DNA of 64,000 nucleotides from Rhodanobacter sp. (GCA_004298045.1 SCRM01000002.1:19286-83285), one strand, 5' to 3'; counted from the stretch's first letter, positions 8,957 through 20,201 are shown. Notes: generated by a model not told the origin, from the letters alone. Program-made: numbers and translations.

Positions 8957-9948
8957 TGCACACCGTCCGCAATTGCCTGCGCGAGCTGCATCACCGCCAG
9001 CGCGTACATCGGGCTGCGGTTGTAGCGGGTGATGACCTGGAAATTGTCGAAGGTGAACCAGTGCTCCGGACCGGTGGCGCCATCCAGCGTCAACAGGCTG
9101 GTCGGCGCGCCGGGATCCAGCGCCTCGCCGGCGGCATAACCCCACGCCTCGAGCTGTTCCAACGGCCACTGCGGCTGCGCCTGCCAGGTCAGCGCCTTGG
9201 CCGCGCCATCGGCCTGCGCGCGCACGGCGACCTGCCCGCCACTGACCCAGCCATGTCCGGCGAAATAATTGGCGACGCTGGCGAGGATGTCGGGCAACGA
9301 ATGCATCAGGTCGATGCGCCCGTCGCCATCCTCGTCCACGCCGTAGTCGCGGATGCTGTCGGGCATGAATTGGCCCCAGCCCTGGGCGCCGGCGTATGAA
9401 CCGGTCAGGCTGTCGAGCGGGCCGGCGAGATGATCGGCCGGCAGTTCGAGCAGGGTCTTGAGCTGCTGGCGGAAATACTTCTCGCGCGGCGGGTAGTAAA
9501 AGCCGAGGGTGACCAGCGCATCGAGCACCTTGTACTTGCCGGTGACACGCCCGTAGAAAGTTTCGACGCCGAGGATCGCCACCAGGTACTGCGGCGCCAC
9601 GCCGTACTCGCGACCGACGCGCTCGAGCAGGTCGCGGTGCTCGCGATAGAACGCGATGCCGTCGTCGATGCGCGCGGAAGTGAGAAAGATTGGCCGGTAG
9701 GCACTCCACGGCTTGCTCTCGGCCGGGCGGCTGATCGCCGCGAGGATGGCCGGCTGTACTTGCGCCGCATCCAGTAGCGCGTCCAGCGCCTGCGGATCCT
9801 TGCCGGTGTCACGGGCCACCTCGGCCACCAGGGCTGCCTGGCCGGGAAGGACGGCGGCCAACGCGGCCGCAAACGGCGTGCACAACGAGAGCAGCAGCAA
9901 GGTTCGGCACAGCGCTCTGCGCAATCGCGGCGCAAGGATCACGGGCAT
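8953..9948 (-). CDS. mltB: Membrane-bound lytic murein transglycosylase B
   Basis: This enzyme cleaves the MurNAc-GlcNAc bond of peptidoglycan, forming 1,6-anhydro ends (GH103). The 331-aa protein carries a signal peptide (about 30 residues) without a clear lipobox, so it may be soluble in the periplasm rather than lipidated. The catalytic glutamate is in VAILGVETFYGRVTGKYKV. The EKYFRQQLKTLLE and GAQGWGQFMPDSIRDYGVDEDGDGRIDL segments are typical of the family. An earlier in-frame start at 10014 exists, but 9948 gives a normal signal peptide. It lies between rodA and rlpA on the same strand, linking wall elongation genes to wall-cutting genes. Confidence 0.93.
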   Translation of the reverse strand: MPVILAPRLRRALCRTLLLLSLCTPFAAALAAVLPGQAALVAEVARDTGKDPQALDALLDAAQVQPAILAAISRPAESKPWSAYRPIFLTSARIDDGIAFYREHRDLLERVGREYGVAPQYLVAILGVETFYGRVTGKYKVLDALVTLGFYYPPREKYFRQQLKTLLELPADHLAGPLDSLTGSYAGAQGWGQFMPDSIRDYGVDEDGDGRIDLMHSLPDILASVANYFAGHGWVSGGQVAVRAQADGAAKALTWQAQPQWPLEQLEAWGYAAGEALDPGAPTSLLTLDGATGPEHWFTFDNFQVITRYNRSPMYALAVMQLAQAIADGVQ

Positions 9949-10027
9949 GGCGGGGAAGGAATCGGCAACCACTGCGCGAGAGCGTAACACGCGTTTCGGC
10001 GCAAACCGTGGCACCGGCAGGCCGCTT

Positions 10028-11143
10028 TCAGTAATGCGTCTTGCGGTTGACGTGAATCGACATCAGCATGCCGAAACCCACCAGCAGGGTGACCGCCGAG
10101 GTGCCGCCGTAGCTCATTAGCGGCATTGGCACGCCGACCACCGGCAGCATGCCGGCCACCATGCCGCCGTTGACGAACACGTAGACGAACAGACTCATGC
10201 CGATCGCACCAGCCAGCAGCCGCGAGTAGGTATCGCGTGCTTCCATCGCGATCCACAGGCAGCGGCCGATGATGAAGGCGTACAGCGCCAGCATCAGGCA
10301 CACGCCGACCAGGCCGAACTCTTCGGAAAACACCGCGAAGATGAAGTCGGTGGTGTGCTCGGGCAGGAAATCCAGCCGCGACTGCGAGCTGTGCATCCAG
10401 CCGCGGCCGAACACGCCACCGGAGCCCACGGCAATTTGCGACTGGATGATGTGCCAGCCGTTGCCGAGCGGGTCGGATTCTGGATTGAGCATGGTGAGAA
10501 TGCGGCCGCGCTGGTAGTCGTGCATGAAATGCCAGGCGATCGGCGCCATGCCGGCCGCGCCCACCAGCAACAAGCCGATGCGCCACCACGCCACGCCCGA
10601 CAGAAACAGCGCGAACGCACCGGCAGCCGCCACCAGCAACGCGGTACCCAGATCCGGCTGCTTGCCAATCAGGTACGCGGGCACCGCAATCAGTACGCCG
10701 ACCACGGCCATGTCCTTCCACGAGGGCGGCAGCTGGCGTGGATGCAAATACCACGCGACCATCATCGGCATGGTGAGCTTGGCCAGTTCGGACGGCTGAA
10801 AACGCAGCACGCCCAGATCGAGCCAGCGATCGGCACCCCGGCCTTCGCCGAGGATCGCGACCACCACCAGCAGCGCGGTACTGCCGGCGTAAAGCCACGG
10901 CGTCCAGTTGCGCCAGACCGCTGGCGGCACGCGCGAAACCAGCAGCAGCAGCAGAAACCCGAGGGCAAACCGGGCGGCCTGCCCGAGCACCAGCGGGTAA
11001 GTGCCATCGGCCGCGCTGAACAACGTGGCCAGCCCGACGACCGCCAGCAGCAGCAACCCGGCCATCAGCGGCAAGTCGATCCGCGGCCGCACCAGGAGAT
11101 TCCGCCGCAAGCGGCGCAAACGCATTGCCAGCATCGCGTTCAT
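10028..11143 (-). CDS. rodA: Peptidoglycan glycosyltransferase RodA
   Basis: RodA is the SEDS-family membrane polymerase that builds glycan strands during cell elongation together with PBP2. The 371-aa protein has about ten membrane segments. Family features include the conserved WKRLDLGVLRFQPSELAK-like region, here RWLDLGVLRFQPSELAKL, and the C-terminal GGTSAVTLLVGFGMLMSI. Its ATG at 11143 overlaps the mrdA stop as ATGA, so the two partner proteins are translationally coupled. No unusual residue was noticed. Confidence 0.96.
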   Translation of the reverse strand: MNAMLAMRLRRLRRNLLVRPRIDLPLMAGLLLLAVVGLATLFSAADGTYPLVLGQAARFALGFLLLLLVSRVPPAVWRNWTPWLYAGSTALLVVVAILGEGRGADRWLDLGVLRFQPSELAKLTMPMMVAWYLHPRQLPPSWKDMAVVGVLIAVPAYLIGKQPDLGTALLVAAAGAFALFLSGVAWWRIGLLLVGAAGMAPIAWHFMHDYQRGRILTMLNPESDPLGNGWHIIQSQIAVGSGGVFGRGWMHSSQSRLDFLPEHTTDFIFAVFSEEFGLVGVCLMLALYAFIIGRCLWIAMEARDTYSRLLAGAIGMSLFVYVFVNGGMVAGMLPVVGVPMPLMSYGGTSAVTLLVGFGMLMSIHVNRKTHY

Positions 11144-13152
11144 GGCTGCATCTCCTCATCCACCCCATCGGTTGCGGCCGAGGTGCTGCTGGCGCCTGCG
11201 GGTTGTGCGGCGCCGACCGCGGGAGATGGCGGCGTTGGCGCGGCAACCGGCATGGCTGGCGCTGCGCTGCCGGCCTCCGGCAGCGGCGTGTTGGGCGGCG
11301 GGTTGGGCTGCGTCGCGAGCCACGCATCCAGCACCTTGCGCGCAATCGGCCCGGCCGAGGAGGCGCCCCAGGCGCCTTTTTCCAGCAGCACGACGACGGC
11401 GATACGCGGATCTTCCGCCGGCGCAAACAGTTCGAACCACGCGCGATGGCGGCTGGCAAGATAGGCCAGGTTCTTGTTGGTGTCGTAGGCATCGCTGCGC
11501 CGCGAATAGCGCTCGGCGGTGCCGCTCTTGCCGGCCACCGTATACGGAAACCCTTTGCCCAGCCCGTAGGCGGTGCCGCGCGGTGCGTTCACCACCAACT
11601 GCATGCCCTGGTCGACCGCCTGCCAGCTTGCCGGGTTGGTCACCAGCGACGGCCCGCTCGGCGGATTGGGCAGCGGCACCTTCGGCGCTTCCACGCCGGC
11701 CTGGGTCGCCATCACCAGTCGCGGCGCATGCGGTATGCCGTGGCCGGCGAGCGTCGCCAGCGCATGCGCCAGCTGCAGCGGCGTCACCGCCCAGTAGCCC
11801 TGGCCAATGCCGGCAATCACGGTTTCACCGGGGTACCACGGCTGCTTGAAGCGCCGGGTTTTCCACGCGCGCGACGGCAGCACGCCGCTGGCTTCGCCGT
11901 CCAGGTCGATGCCGGTGGGACGGCCAAATCCGAACTTGCCCATCCATGCGCTGAAACGGTCGATGCCCATGTCCAGCGCGAGCTTGTAGAAATACGTGTT
12001 GACCGACATCTGGATCGCCTGCATCAGGTTCACCACGCCCACGCCGCCGCGCACATCGTCGCGATAACCGCGGCTCTGGCCGGGGATGTAGAACGTGCCG
12101 GTGGACAGCACGCTGTCGGTCGGTTTGCGCAGCCCGAGTTCCAGCCCGCCCAGGCCGATGAACGGCTTGACCGTGGAGCCGGGCGGATACACGCCGCGGA
12201 TCGCGCGGTTGAGCAGCGGCTTTTCCGGGTCGTGTGTCAGGGCGTCGTAATCGGCGTGGCTGATGCCGTCGACAAACAGGTTGGGATCGTAGGTGGGCTC
12301 GCTGACCATCGCCAGCACTTGGCCATTGCGCGGGTCGATCGCGATCACCGCGCCGGCACGCCCGTCGAGTGCTTTCTCAGCGGCTTTCTGGATGCGCACG
12401 TCGATGGAAAGATAGATGTTCTTGCCCGGCGTCGCCGGATGGATCTGCAACACGCGCTGGGTGCGGCCGTCGGCATTCACCTCCGCCAACTGGTAGCCGG
12501 GCGTGCCGTGCAGCACGTTTTCGTAGGAGCGCTCGATGCCGATCCGGCCGACATGCGTCGTGCCCTTGTAGCGTGCAGGATCGAGCCGGTCGAGATCATC
12601 CGCGTCGATCCGCGACACATAACCGATCACATGCGCAAACAGTGGCCCGAGCGGATACCGCCGGTTGAGGTACGGCACCACGTCCACGCCGGGAAAACGC
12701 CAGCGGTTCACCGCAAAGCGGTCGATCTCGTCCTCGGTCAAGCGCATCCTGAGCGGCACGCTCTCGAACCGGCGGCTCTGCTTGAGCTGCTTGTGGAAAC
12801 TGTCGAGGTCGTCGCGGCTGAGCGGAATGACGCGCCCCAGCCGCGCCAGCATCGCGTCCATGTCCCTGACCTGCTCGGGCACCACTTCCAGCCGAAACGC
12901 CGGCACATTGTTCGCCAAGAGCACACCGTTGCGGTCGAAGATCAACCCGCGCGCCGGCGGAATCGCGATCGGCTTGATGCGGTTGCTCTGCGAGCGCGCG
13001 GCAAACTCGTCGTAGCGAGCCACCTGCAGCACCACATAGCGCGCCACCAGCCCGCCGAGCGCCAGCACGATCAGCACAAACCCGACCAGCGCGCGGCGGC
13101 GAAACACCACGGCTTCGTGATGCGGGTCCTTGAGGGTGCGCCGCAACTTCAT
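11140..13152 (-). CDS. mrdA: Penicillin-binding protein 2 (peptidoglycan D,D-transpeptidase MrdA)
   Basis: PBP2 cross-links new peptidoglycan in the side wall as partner of RodA. The 670-aa protein has one N-terminal membrane segment (about 20-45), a dimerisation domain, and the transpeptidase domain with STVK (326-329), SVN (383-385) and KSGT (542-545). The C-terminal 55-60 residues, from about 612, are rich in proline and alanine, a tail not found in E. coli PBP2 (633 aa). The gene is between mreD (7-base gap) and rodA (ATGA overlap). MreC, encoded two genes upstream, has a similar proline/alanine tail. Confidence 0.96.
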   Translation of the reverse strand: MKLRRTLKDPHHEAVVFRRRALVGFVLIVLALGGLVARYVVLQVARYDEFAARSQSNRIKPIAIPPARGLIFDRNGVLLANNVPAFRLEVVPEQVRDMDAMLARLGRVIPLSRDDLDSFHKQLKQSRRFESVPLRMRLTEDEIDRFAVNRWRFPGVDVVPYLNRRYPLGPLFAHVIGYVSRIDADDLDRLDPARYKGTTHVGRIGIERSYENVLHGTPGYQLAEVNADGRTQRVLQIHPATPGKNIYLSIDVRIQKAAEKALDGRAGAVIAIDPRNGQVLAMVSEPTYDPNLFVDGISHADYDALTHDPEKPLLNRAIRGVYPPGSTVKPFIGLGGLELGLRKPTDSVLSTGTFYIPGQSRGYRDDVRGGVGVVNLMQAIQMSVNTYFYKLALDMGIDRFSAWMGKFGFGRPTGIDLDGEASGVLPSRAWKTRRFKQPWYPGETVIAGIGQGYWAVTPLQLAHALATLAGHGIPHAPRLVMATQAGVEAPKVPLPNPPSGPSLVTNPASWQAVDQGMQLVVNAPRGTAYGLGKGFPYTVAGKSGTAERYSRRSDAYDTNKNLAYLASRHRAWFELFAPAEDPRIAVVVLLEKGAWGASSAGPIARKVLDAWLATQPNPPPNTPLPEAGSAAPAMPVAAPTPPSPAVGAAQPAGASSTSAATDGVDEEMQP

Positions 13153-13159
13153 GGCGCCC

Positions 13160-13645
13160 TCACTGCAGGCGCAGGCGCATGCGCAGGTCGTCCAGCAGCA
13201 GGAACAGGAACGGCCACAGCACGGCGCCGACCAGCGGCGCGATCCAGAAACCGGCCGGCGGCAGCGGCGCGCCGGACAAGCTGCGCACGATCAGCAGCAG
13301 CACGCGGTCGTTTAGCAGCAGCGCCAGCACCGCCAGCGTCTGCTGCCACATCGGGAAAAACCGCAGCCGTGAGCGAAAGTGGCGCACGATGAACACCAGC
13401 GCGACCAGACGCAAGGCCTGCTCGCCGAGCAACACGCCATCGAACACGTCCGCGCCCAGCCCCACCACGAACGCGAGCCCGAGGCTCACGCGATCCTCCG
13501 CCTCGAGCACCCAGTAAATCAGCACCAGCGCCGGCCAGTACGGCTTGAATGCCGCCAGCGGCGCTGGCAACGGCACCAGCATCAGCACCAGCGCAAACCC
13601 CAGCGTGGCCGCAAACCACCAGCGGGTGAGCCGCTGCCGATTCAT
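13160..13645 (-). CDS. mreD: Rod shape-determining protein MreD
   Basis: MreD is a small integral membrane protein of the elongation complex that acts with MreC. The 161-aa sequence has five or six hydrophobic segments and the LIYWVLEAEDRVSLGLAFVVGLGADV region typical of the family, where the conserved glycine-rich helix with G-x-D is seen. The start codon overlaps the stop of mreC as ATGA. Length matches E. coli MreD (162 aa). The assignment is supported more by position than by strong sequence motifs, since MreD is poorly conserved. Confidence 0.92.
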   Translation of the reverse strand: MNRQRLTRWWFAATLGFALVLMLVPLPAPLAAFKPYWPALVLIYWVLEAEDRVSLGLAFVVGLGADVFDGVLLGEQALRLVALVFIVRHFRSRLRFFPMWQQTLAVLALLLNDRVLLLIVRSLSGAPLPPAGFWIAPLVGAVLWPFLFLLLDDLRMRLRLQ

Positions 13646-14655
13646 GGCGCCCCCCCGGTCGGCGGCGCAGCGGCCGGCGCGACCGGATGCGGCGCCGGGG
13701 TGGAAACCGGGCTCGACGCCGCCGGTTTCGCCGCACTTGCTGCCGTACCCGGTGCGGGTGCCAGCGCCGCTGGCGGCCCGGCCGGCACCGCGGGCGCGGG
13801 CGGACCGGCCGGCTCGGCCTGATCGTGCAGCAGCAACACGTCATCGCTGCGATCCACGTCGGCGGCTGGTTGCACCTGGGCCATGCGGAACATGCCCGAA
13901 TCACCCAACGCGACACTCAGCACCGTGCCGACCGGAAACCCCGGCGGAAACCGTCCGCCCAGCCCGGAGGTAAGTAGCCGGTCGCCCACGCGTACATCGG
14001 CGGCCAGCGGCACGTTGGGCAGCACGATGCCATCGGCATCGTGTGCGCCATAAGCCACCGTGCGCAAGCCCGAGCGCTCGTCCACCACCGGAATCGCGTG
14101 CGCCGGATCGGTCACCAGCATCACCACCGAGGTGGTCGGCAGTACCTGTACCACCTGCCCGATCACGCCGTGCGCGTCGATCACCGGCTGCCCGCCGTGG
14201 ACGCCGTCGCGCGCACCAAGGTTCACCACCAGACGCTGCTGATAGGGCCCCAGATCGACGCCGACCACGCGCGCAAGCTGCACGTTGAGATCCAGACTGT
14301 GCTGGGTGTCGAGCAGGCCCTTGAGCCGCTCGTTTTGCTCGGCCACGCTGGCCATGCGATTGAGCCGTGCGTTGGCCAGCAGCAGGTCTTCGCGCAGGCG
14401 CTGGTTCTGTTCGGTGAGCAGCTTGCGGTCGGCAAACGCGATGGTCAGCGCGCGAACCCCGTTGCCGGGCAGGCTGGCCAGCCGGTACACCGGCTCGACC
14501 ACCATCGAAGCCGTGTTGCGCACCTGCCACAACCAGCTGTTGCGATGGTCGAGCACCATCAGCACCATCGCCAACGCGAGATAAAACACCAGCCGCAGCG
14601 TGCCGGCGGCGTTGCCGGCAAACAGGGGCGAGGTTTCGTCGTGCGCGCGCGCCAT
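13642..14655 (-). CDS. mreC: Cell shape-determining protein MreC
   Basis: MreC is a bitopic membrane protein whose periplasmic beta domains bind PBP2 and switch it on during elongation. The 337-aa protein has one membrane segment near residues 20-40, a coiled-coil helix (about 70-110, LTEQNQRLREDLLLANARLNRMASVAE region), and the double beta-barrel domain with ARVVGVDLGPYQQRLVVNLG and VVQVLPTTSVVMLVTDPAHAIPV. After about residue 280 it ends in a 55-residue proline/alanine-rich tail. It starts 64 bases after mreB and overlaps mreD. Confidence 0.94.
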   Translation of the reverse strand: MARAHDETSPLFAGNAAGTLRLVFYLALAMVLMVLDHRNSWLWQVRNTASMVVEPVYRLASLPGNGVRALTIAFADRKLLTEQNQRLREDLLLANARLNRMASVAEQNERLKGLLDTQHSLDLNVQLARVVGVDLGPYQQRLVVNLGARDGVHGGQPVIDAHGVIGQVVQVLPTTSVVMLVTDPAHAIPVVDERSGLRTVAYGAHDADGIVLPNVPLAADVRVGDRLLTSGLGGRFPPGFPVGTVLSVALGDSGMFRMAQVQPAADVDRSDDVLLLHDQAEPAGPPAPAVPAGPPAALAPAPGTAASAAKPAASSPVSTPAPHPVAPAAAPPTGGAP

Positions 14656-14719
14656 CGGTCAGGGCCTGTTCGTGGCCTGCCCCGGCACATGGTGCTCGAA
14701 GACCATGGGCGGGCTCCGA

Positions 14720-15834
<1,115 letters not shown>

Positions 15835-16019
15835 CCATGACAATGTTAAAAAAAACCTTGTTTCTCGCGAGGTTCCGGCCATTCGGTACCCGACTCGCGA
15901 ACTCGGTGTGCGCCGATCGCCAGCGTTCATCCTAGAATGGAACGCTTTGGCAAGCCGCCGGAATCCGTGCGCCCGCGCGCGGCCGGCTGTGCGCCCCACT
16001 TACGGACCACCAGGCCACC

Positions 16020-16955
16020 ATGTCAGCCGTCATCTGCGGATCGCTCGCCTACGACACCATCATGGTGTTCCAGGATCAGTTCAAGAATCACATCCTGCCC
16101 GACCAGATGCACATCCTGAACGTGTCGTTCCTGGTGCCCAAGATGCGCCGCGAGTTTGGCGGCTGCGCCGGCAACATCGCCTACAACCTGAAACTCCTGG
16201 GTGGCGACCCGTTGCCGGTCGCGGCGGTGGGCCAGGATTTCGCCCCCTACCGCGCGCACCTGGAAAAGTGCGGCATCCGGCTCGACCACGTGCGCGTGTT
16301 CGACGACCAGTTCACCCCGCAGTGCTTCATCACCACCGACCTGGACAACAACCAGATCACCGCCTTCCACCCCGGCGCGATGTCCAGCGCGCACGACAAC
16401 CATGTGCGTGATATTGCCGGCATGGAGTTTGCCATCGTCGCGCCGGACGGCCGCGAGGCGATGCTGCAGCACGTGGACGAATTCCACGAGCGCGGTGTGC
16501 CGTTCGTGTTCGATCCCGGCCAGGCAATGCCGCTGTTCAGCGGCGAAGAGTTCCGCGCGATGATCGAAAAGTCGACCTACGTCATCGTCAACGACTATGA
16601 GTCGCAACTGCTGCAGACGCGCACTGGCTGGAGCGCGGCGGAAATCGCCGCGCGGGTCAAGGCGTACATCGTCACCCTGGGGCCGCGCGGTTCGCTGATC
16701 CACGCCGGCGGCAAGGATTACGCCATTCCGCCGGCGCACGAGCACGCCATCGTCGACCCCACCGGCTGCGGCGACGCGTACCGCGCGGGGCTCATCTACG
16801 CGATCATGCACGGCCAGGACTGGGCCACCGTGGGCCGCGTTGCGTCACTGATGGGCGCACTCAAGATCGAGCACCCCGGCACCCAGAACCAGCACTTCGG
16901 CTACACCGAATTCGCCGCCATGTTCAAGGCGCAGTTCGGCCACGCGCTGGGCTGA
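16020..16955 (+). CDS. PfkB-family carbohydrate/nucleoside kinase (adenosine kinase-like)
   Basis: PfkB/ribokinase family enzymes use ATP to phosphorylate sugars or nucleosides. The 311-aa protein has the N-terminal glycine-rich signature (FGGCAGNIAYNLKLLGG) and the C-terminal one, DPTGCGDAYRAGL, with the catalytic aspartate and anion hole. The substrate lid includes QCFITTDLDNNQITAFHPGAM, a form seen in bacterial adenosine kinase-like members. It stands alone, divergent from mreB and convergent with ltaE nine bases downstream. The family is certain. The substrate could be adenosine, ribose or another sugar; the sequence does not decide. Confidence 0.85.
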   Translation: MSAVICGSLAYDTIMVFQDQFKNHILPDQMHILNVSFLVPKMRREFGGCAGNIAYNLKLLGGDPLPVAAVGQDFAPYRAHLEKCGIRLDHVRVFDDQFTPQCFITTDLDNNQITAFHPGAMSSAHDNHVRDIAGMEFAIVAPDGREAMLQHVDEFHERGVPFVFDPGQAMPLFSGEEFRAMIEKSTYVIVNDYESQLLQTRTGWSAAEIAARVKAYIVTLGPRGSLIHAGGKDYAIPPAHEHAIVDPTGCGDAYRAGLIYAIMHGQDWATVGRVASLMGALKIEHPGTQNQHFGYTEFAAMFKAQFGHALG

Positions 16956-16964
16956 CGGCCGCGT

Positions 16965-17984
16965 TCAGCCGCGGGCAAAGAACCCGCGGAACGCCTGCAC
17001 TACGCGTTCAATGTCGGCGTCGTCCACGTCCAGATGCGTCACCAGCCGCAGCGTTGGCATGTAGCCCACGCTGATGCGGATGCCTTGGGTGTGCAGGTAG
17101 CTGTCGAGCGCCTGCAGGCGTTCAGGCGGCACCTCGACGAACACCATGTTGGTGTACTGGCCGAGGAGGTTCAGGCCGGCAATTTCGCGCAGGCAGCCGG
17201 CGAGATGCGCCGCGCGGCGATGGTCGTCGGCCAGCCGGGCGACATGGTGATCCAGCGCGTACAGACCCGCCGCCGCCAGCATGCCGGCCTGGCGCCAACC
17301 GCCGCCCAGCACCTTGCGCCAGCGCCGCGCCTTGGCGATCAGCGGGGCCGAACCCACCAGCACCGAACCGACCGGCGCGCCCAGGCCCTTGGACAGGCAT
17401 ACCGACACCGTGTCGAAATGCTGCGCGATCGCACGGGCACTGACCCCGGTGGCAATCGCGGCGTTGAAGATGCGCGCGCCATCGAGATGGATGCCAAGCC
17501 CGTGCTCGCGCGCAAATGCATGCGCGGCGGCGAGGTAATCCAGCGCCAGCACGTGGCCATGCCAAGTGTTCTCCAGCGCCAGCAGGCGGGTGCGCGCAAA
17601 GTGCGGGTCAACCGGCTTGATCGCTGCGGCGACCCGGTCGAGCGGCAGGCTGCCATCCTCGGCCTGCACGATCGGTTGCGGCTGGATCGAGCCGAGCACG
17701 GCGGCGCCGCCGCCCTCGAACTTGTAGGTGTGCGCGGCCATGCCCACGAGGTATTCGTCGCCGCGCTCGCAGTGGCTCATCACCGCCAACAGGTTCGACT
17801 GTGTGCCGCTGGGGACGAACAGCGCATCCTCGAAGCCGAGCTCGCCGGCGAGCCGTTCCTGCAGCGCGTTGACGGTCGGATCCTCGCCATACACGTCGTC
17901 GCCGACAGCAGCGTCCAGCATCGCCGCGCGCATGGCCGGCGTTGGCCGGGTGACGGTATCGCTGCGCAGGTCGATCGTTTTCAT
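16965..17984 (-). CDS. ltaE: Low-specificity L-threonine aldolase
   Basis: This PLP enzyme splits L-threonine and allo-threonine to glycine and acetaldehyde in the cytosol. The 339-aa sequence begins [19 protein letters not shown], the hallmark of the family. The PLP lysine lies in [19 protein letters not shown] and the pyridine-ring aspartate in [12 protein letters not shown] start six codons upstream (18002) is possible, but the chosen one puts the conserved DLRSDT motif at the usual place. It overlaps or abuts the end of lptG (stop at 17995) and is read from the same strand, so it may be transcribed with lptFG although its job is unrelated. Confidence 0.93.
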   Translation of the reverse strand: MKTIDLRSDTVTRPTPAMRAAMLDAAVGDDVYGEDPTVNALQERLAGELGFEDALFVPSGTQSNLLAVMSHCERGDEYLVGMAAHTYKFEGGGAAVLGSIQPQPIVQAEDGSLPLDRVAAAIKPVDPHFARTRLLALENTWHGHVLALDYLAAAHAFAREHGLGIHLDGARIFNAAIATGVSARAIAQHFDTVSVCLSKGLGAPVGSVLVGSAPLIAKARRWRKVLGGGWRQAGMLAAAGLYALDHHVARLADDHRRAAHLAGCLREIAGLNLLGQYTNMVFVEVPPERLQALDSYLHTQGIRISVGYMPTLRLVTHLDVDDADIERVVQAFRGFFARG

Positions 17985-17994
17985 GCCATGCCCC

Positions 17995-19089
17995 TCATGC
18001 ACGCTTGCGGAAACCCAGCCACGCCACGGTGATCAACAGCAGCGCCGGCAACAGGTTGGCGAAGAGCGGCGACAAGCCGTAGACAGTGCCGAAGTTGACC
18101 ATCGCCTTCTGCAGGAAATACCAACCGATCGCCAGCAGCATGCCGACAAAGATGCGTTTGCCCAACCCGCCCGAACGCATCGTGCCAAACGCAAACGGCA
18201 TCGCGCACAGCACCAGCACCAGCGCGTTGAGCGGGTACAGCGCCCGGCCCCAGAACGCCACCGCGTACACGCCGGGGCTTTCGCCATTGCGCTTGAGATA
18301 GCGCATGTTGCGACGCAGGCCGCGCATGGACAGGTACTGCGGCAGGATCACCGACTGCGCCAGCACCTGCGGGTTGAGGCTCGACGGCCAGCTTTCGGCG
18401 GCCACTTGCGTGGTGTGCACGCCGCTGGCGTCGAGCGTGCTCATGCGCGCGTCGTGCAGGGTCCACTGGTGGCCGTCGTGGTCGGCGGTCTTGGCCCATT
18501 CGAAGCGGCTGAGCTGGCCGTCGGGTGTCAGCGTGAACACGCGCACGTCGGCCAGCTGCACAACGCTGCCGTGGCCTACCTCGCGCACCAGACTGCTGCG
18601 CGCATTGATGATGCGCTCACCGTCGCGCGCCCACAGCCCGCTGCCGGTGGTGCCGATATTGCCGGACTTGATCCGCAACTGCATCGACTGCGCAAGCTGG
18701 TCGCCCCAGGGCGCGGCGGTTTCACCCAGGATCGCGACGCCCAGCACCAGCACCGCGATCACCCCAGTGGCCGAGGCCGCGATGCGCAGGCGCGACATGC
18801 CGGCCGCGCGCAGCGCGGTCAGCTCGCTGGTGGCGGCGAGCCCGCCCAGCCCCATCAGGCCGCCGATCACGGCGGCAAAGATGAACATCTCGTAGGCGCG
18901 CCGCGGCGTGGTCACCAGCACGTACACCGCCGCGTTCCCCAGCGTGAAACCGTGCTTGCCGACATGCCCGAGCTGGCGCAAAAACTGGGTGACCGCGTCG
19001 AACCCGGTCAGCACCAACCACACGCCGATGAGCGAGCCAAGCACGCTCAGCGCCACCAGCCGATCCACGCGCTTCACCGAAAGCCTCAT
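17995..19089 (-). CDS. lptG: LPS export ABC transporter permease LptG
   Basis: LptG forms, with LptF and the ATPase dimer LptB2, the inner-membrane transporter that pulls lipopolysaccharide out of the membrane and onto the LptC-A bridge. The 364-aa protein has the expected six membrane segments, three before and three after a beta-jellyroll periplasmic domain (about residues 130-270). The coupling region [32 protein letters not shown] is conserved. The ATG at 19089 overlaps the lptF stop as ATGA. The frame is open further upstream, but that part overlaps lptF and has no membrane start. Confidence 0.94.
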   Translation of the reverse strand: MRLSVKRVDRLVALSVLGSLIGVWLVLTGFDAVTQFLRQLGHVGKHGFTLGNAAVYVLVTTPRRAYEMFIFAAVIGGLMGLGGLAATSELTALRAAGMSRLRIAASATGVIAVLVLGVAILGETAAPWGDQLAQSMQLRIKSGNIGTTGSGLWARDGERIINARSSLVREVGHGSVVQLADVRVFTLTPDGQLSRFEWAKTADHDGHQWTLHDARMSTLDASGVHTTQVAAESWPSSLNPQVLAQSVILPQYLSMRGLRRNMRYLKRNGESPGVYAVAFWGRALYPLNALVLVLCAMPFAFGTMRSGGLGKRIFVGMLLAIGWYFLQKAMVNFGTVYGLSPLFANLLPALLLITVAWLGFRKRA

Positions 19090-20201
19090 GGGCTGCCCAC
19101 CGCGACGGATCGGCTCGGCTTGCGCGGCGCGTGCTGGCGCCACCACAGCCAACCGGCAAAAGCGAGCATCAGCGCATGCAGCGCCCACAGCGGCCACTGG
19201 TTGTGCCAGTGCCCCTTGCCGATTTGCGCACGCCCAAGCGCAAGCAGCAGGTAGTAAAGATAAAAGCTCAGCATCGCCAGCATCAGGCGCCCGTAACGCG
19301 GCTCGCGTGGACTCTGGCGCGCGAGCGGCAGCGCCAGCATCAACATGACCAGCGTCAGCGCCGGCGCATTGGTGCGCCAGGCAAGTTCCGCCTTGGCGTC
19401 GTGGCTGGTCGAACGCAGCAAGGCGAGCGTGGTCATGCTTTCGGCCGGGTCGTCGCTGTCATCGCTGGTCACCTCCGACAACGCGGTGTCGTTGCGCTGG
19501 TATTGCATGCGCCGCCAGTTGTCGCCACCAAGCGGAATGTCGTACTGCCAGCCGTCGCGGAACGAGATGAACCGATTGGCGCCGTTGCTCTCCTGATACA
19601 GTCGCCCGCTTTGTGCAGTGACCAGCTTGACGTGCTGGCGGCCATCCTCGCTGCCGCGCTGGGTGGCGACAAACGCGCGACCGAGGCGGGTGCCATCACG
19701 GCTGATCGCATCGACAAAGATGATGCCGCCCTTGCCCGGCAACTCGGTGAAGCGGCCCGCGTCCAGGCCGGCCGCGATCACCGAGCGGTTGGCCACGTTG
19801 ATCAGGGTGCCACTCTCGCGCGCCGCCCACGGCCCCAGCCACAGCGATACCGCCGCGGTGAGCCCCACCAGCAACACCGCCAACAGCGCCACCGGACGCA
19901 GCACGTTCTCTGGTCCCATGCCGGACGCCATCAGCACCTGCATTTCGTTCTCGCGGTACATGCGCCCCAGGCCCATCAGCACGCCAACCAGGCTCGCCAG
20001 CGGCAGCATGTTGGTGAGCCCTTCGAGCGTGCGCAGGCCGAGTACCTGAAACATCACGCTGGTGGGAAAACTGCCCTTGGCCACCTGCTGCAGCACGGTG
20101 GCAAACGCGGTGCCGGCGACGATCACCATCAGCACCACCACGGTGGCGACAACGGTCTGCGCCAGCTCGCGCAGAAAATAGCGGTCGAGGATGTTCAGCA
20201 T
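19086..20201 (-). CDS. lptF: LPS export ABC transporter permease LptF
   Basis: LptF is the partner permease of LptG in lipopolysaccharide export. The 371-aa protein starts MLNILDRYFLRELAQTVVATV, a typical N-terminus. It has six membrane segments around a periplasmic jellyroll, and the loop LTNMLPLASLVGVLMGLGRMYRENEMQVLMASGM that contacts LptB. It is the first gene of lptFG, divergent from holC with about 220 bases between them. In many gammaproteobacteria pepA follows in that divergent position; here holC is there directly. Confidence 0.94.
   Translation of the reverse strand: MLNILDRYFLRELAQTVVATVVVLMVIVAGTAFATVLQQVAKGSFPTSVMFQVLGLRTLEGLTNMLPLASLVGVLMGLGRMYRENEMQVLMASGMGPENVLRPVALLAVLLVGLTAAVSLWLGPWAARESGTLINVANRSVIAAGLDAGRFTELPGKGGIIFVDAISRDGTRLGRAFVATQRGSEDGRQHVKLVTAQSGRLYQESNGANRFISFRDGWQYDIPLGGDNWRRMQYQRNDTALSEVTSDDSDDPAESMTTLALLRSTSHDAKAELAWRTNAPALTLVMLMLALPLARQSPREPRYGRLMLAMLSFYLYYLLLALGRAQIGKGHWHNQWPLWALHALMLAFAGWLWWRQHAPRKPSRSVAVGSP

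Noticed and set aside
11125..13392. A 755-codon plus-strand frame opposite mrdA, and similar long frames opposite prc, rodA, glnE and the LTA-synthase-like gene
   Set aside because: All are antisense shadows caused by GC bias at third positions; none has a family pattern, signal peptide or ribosome site.
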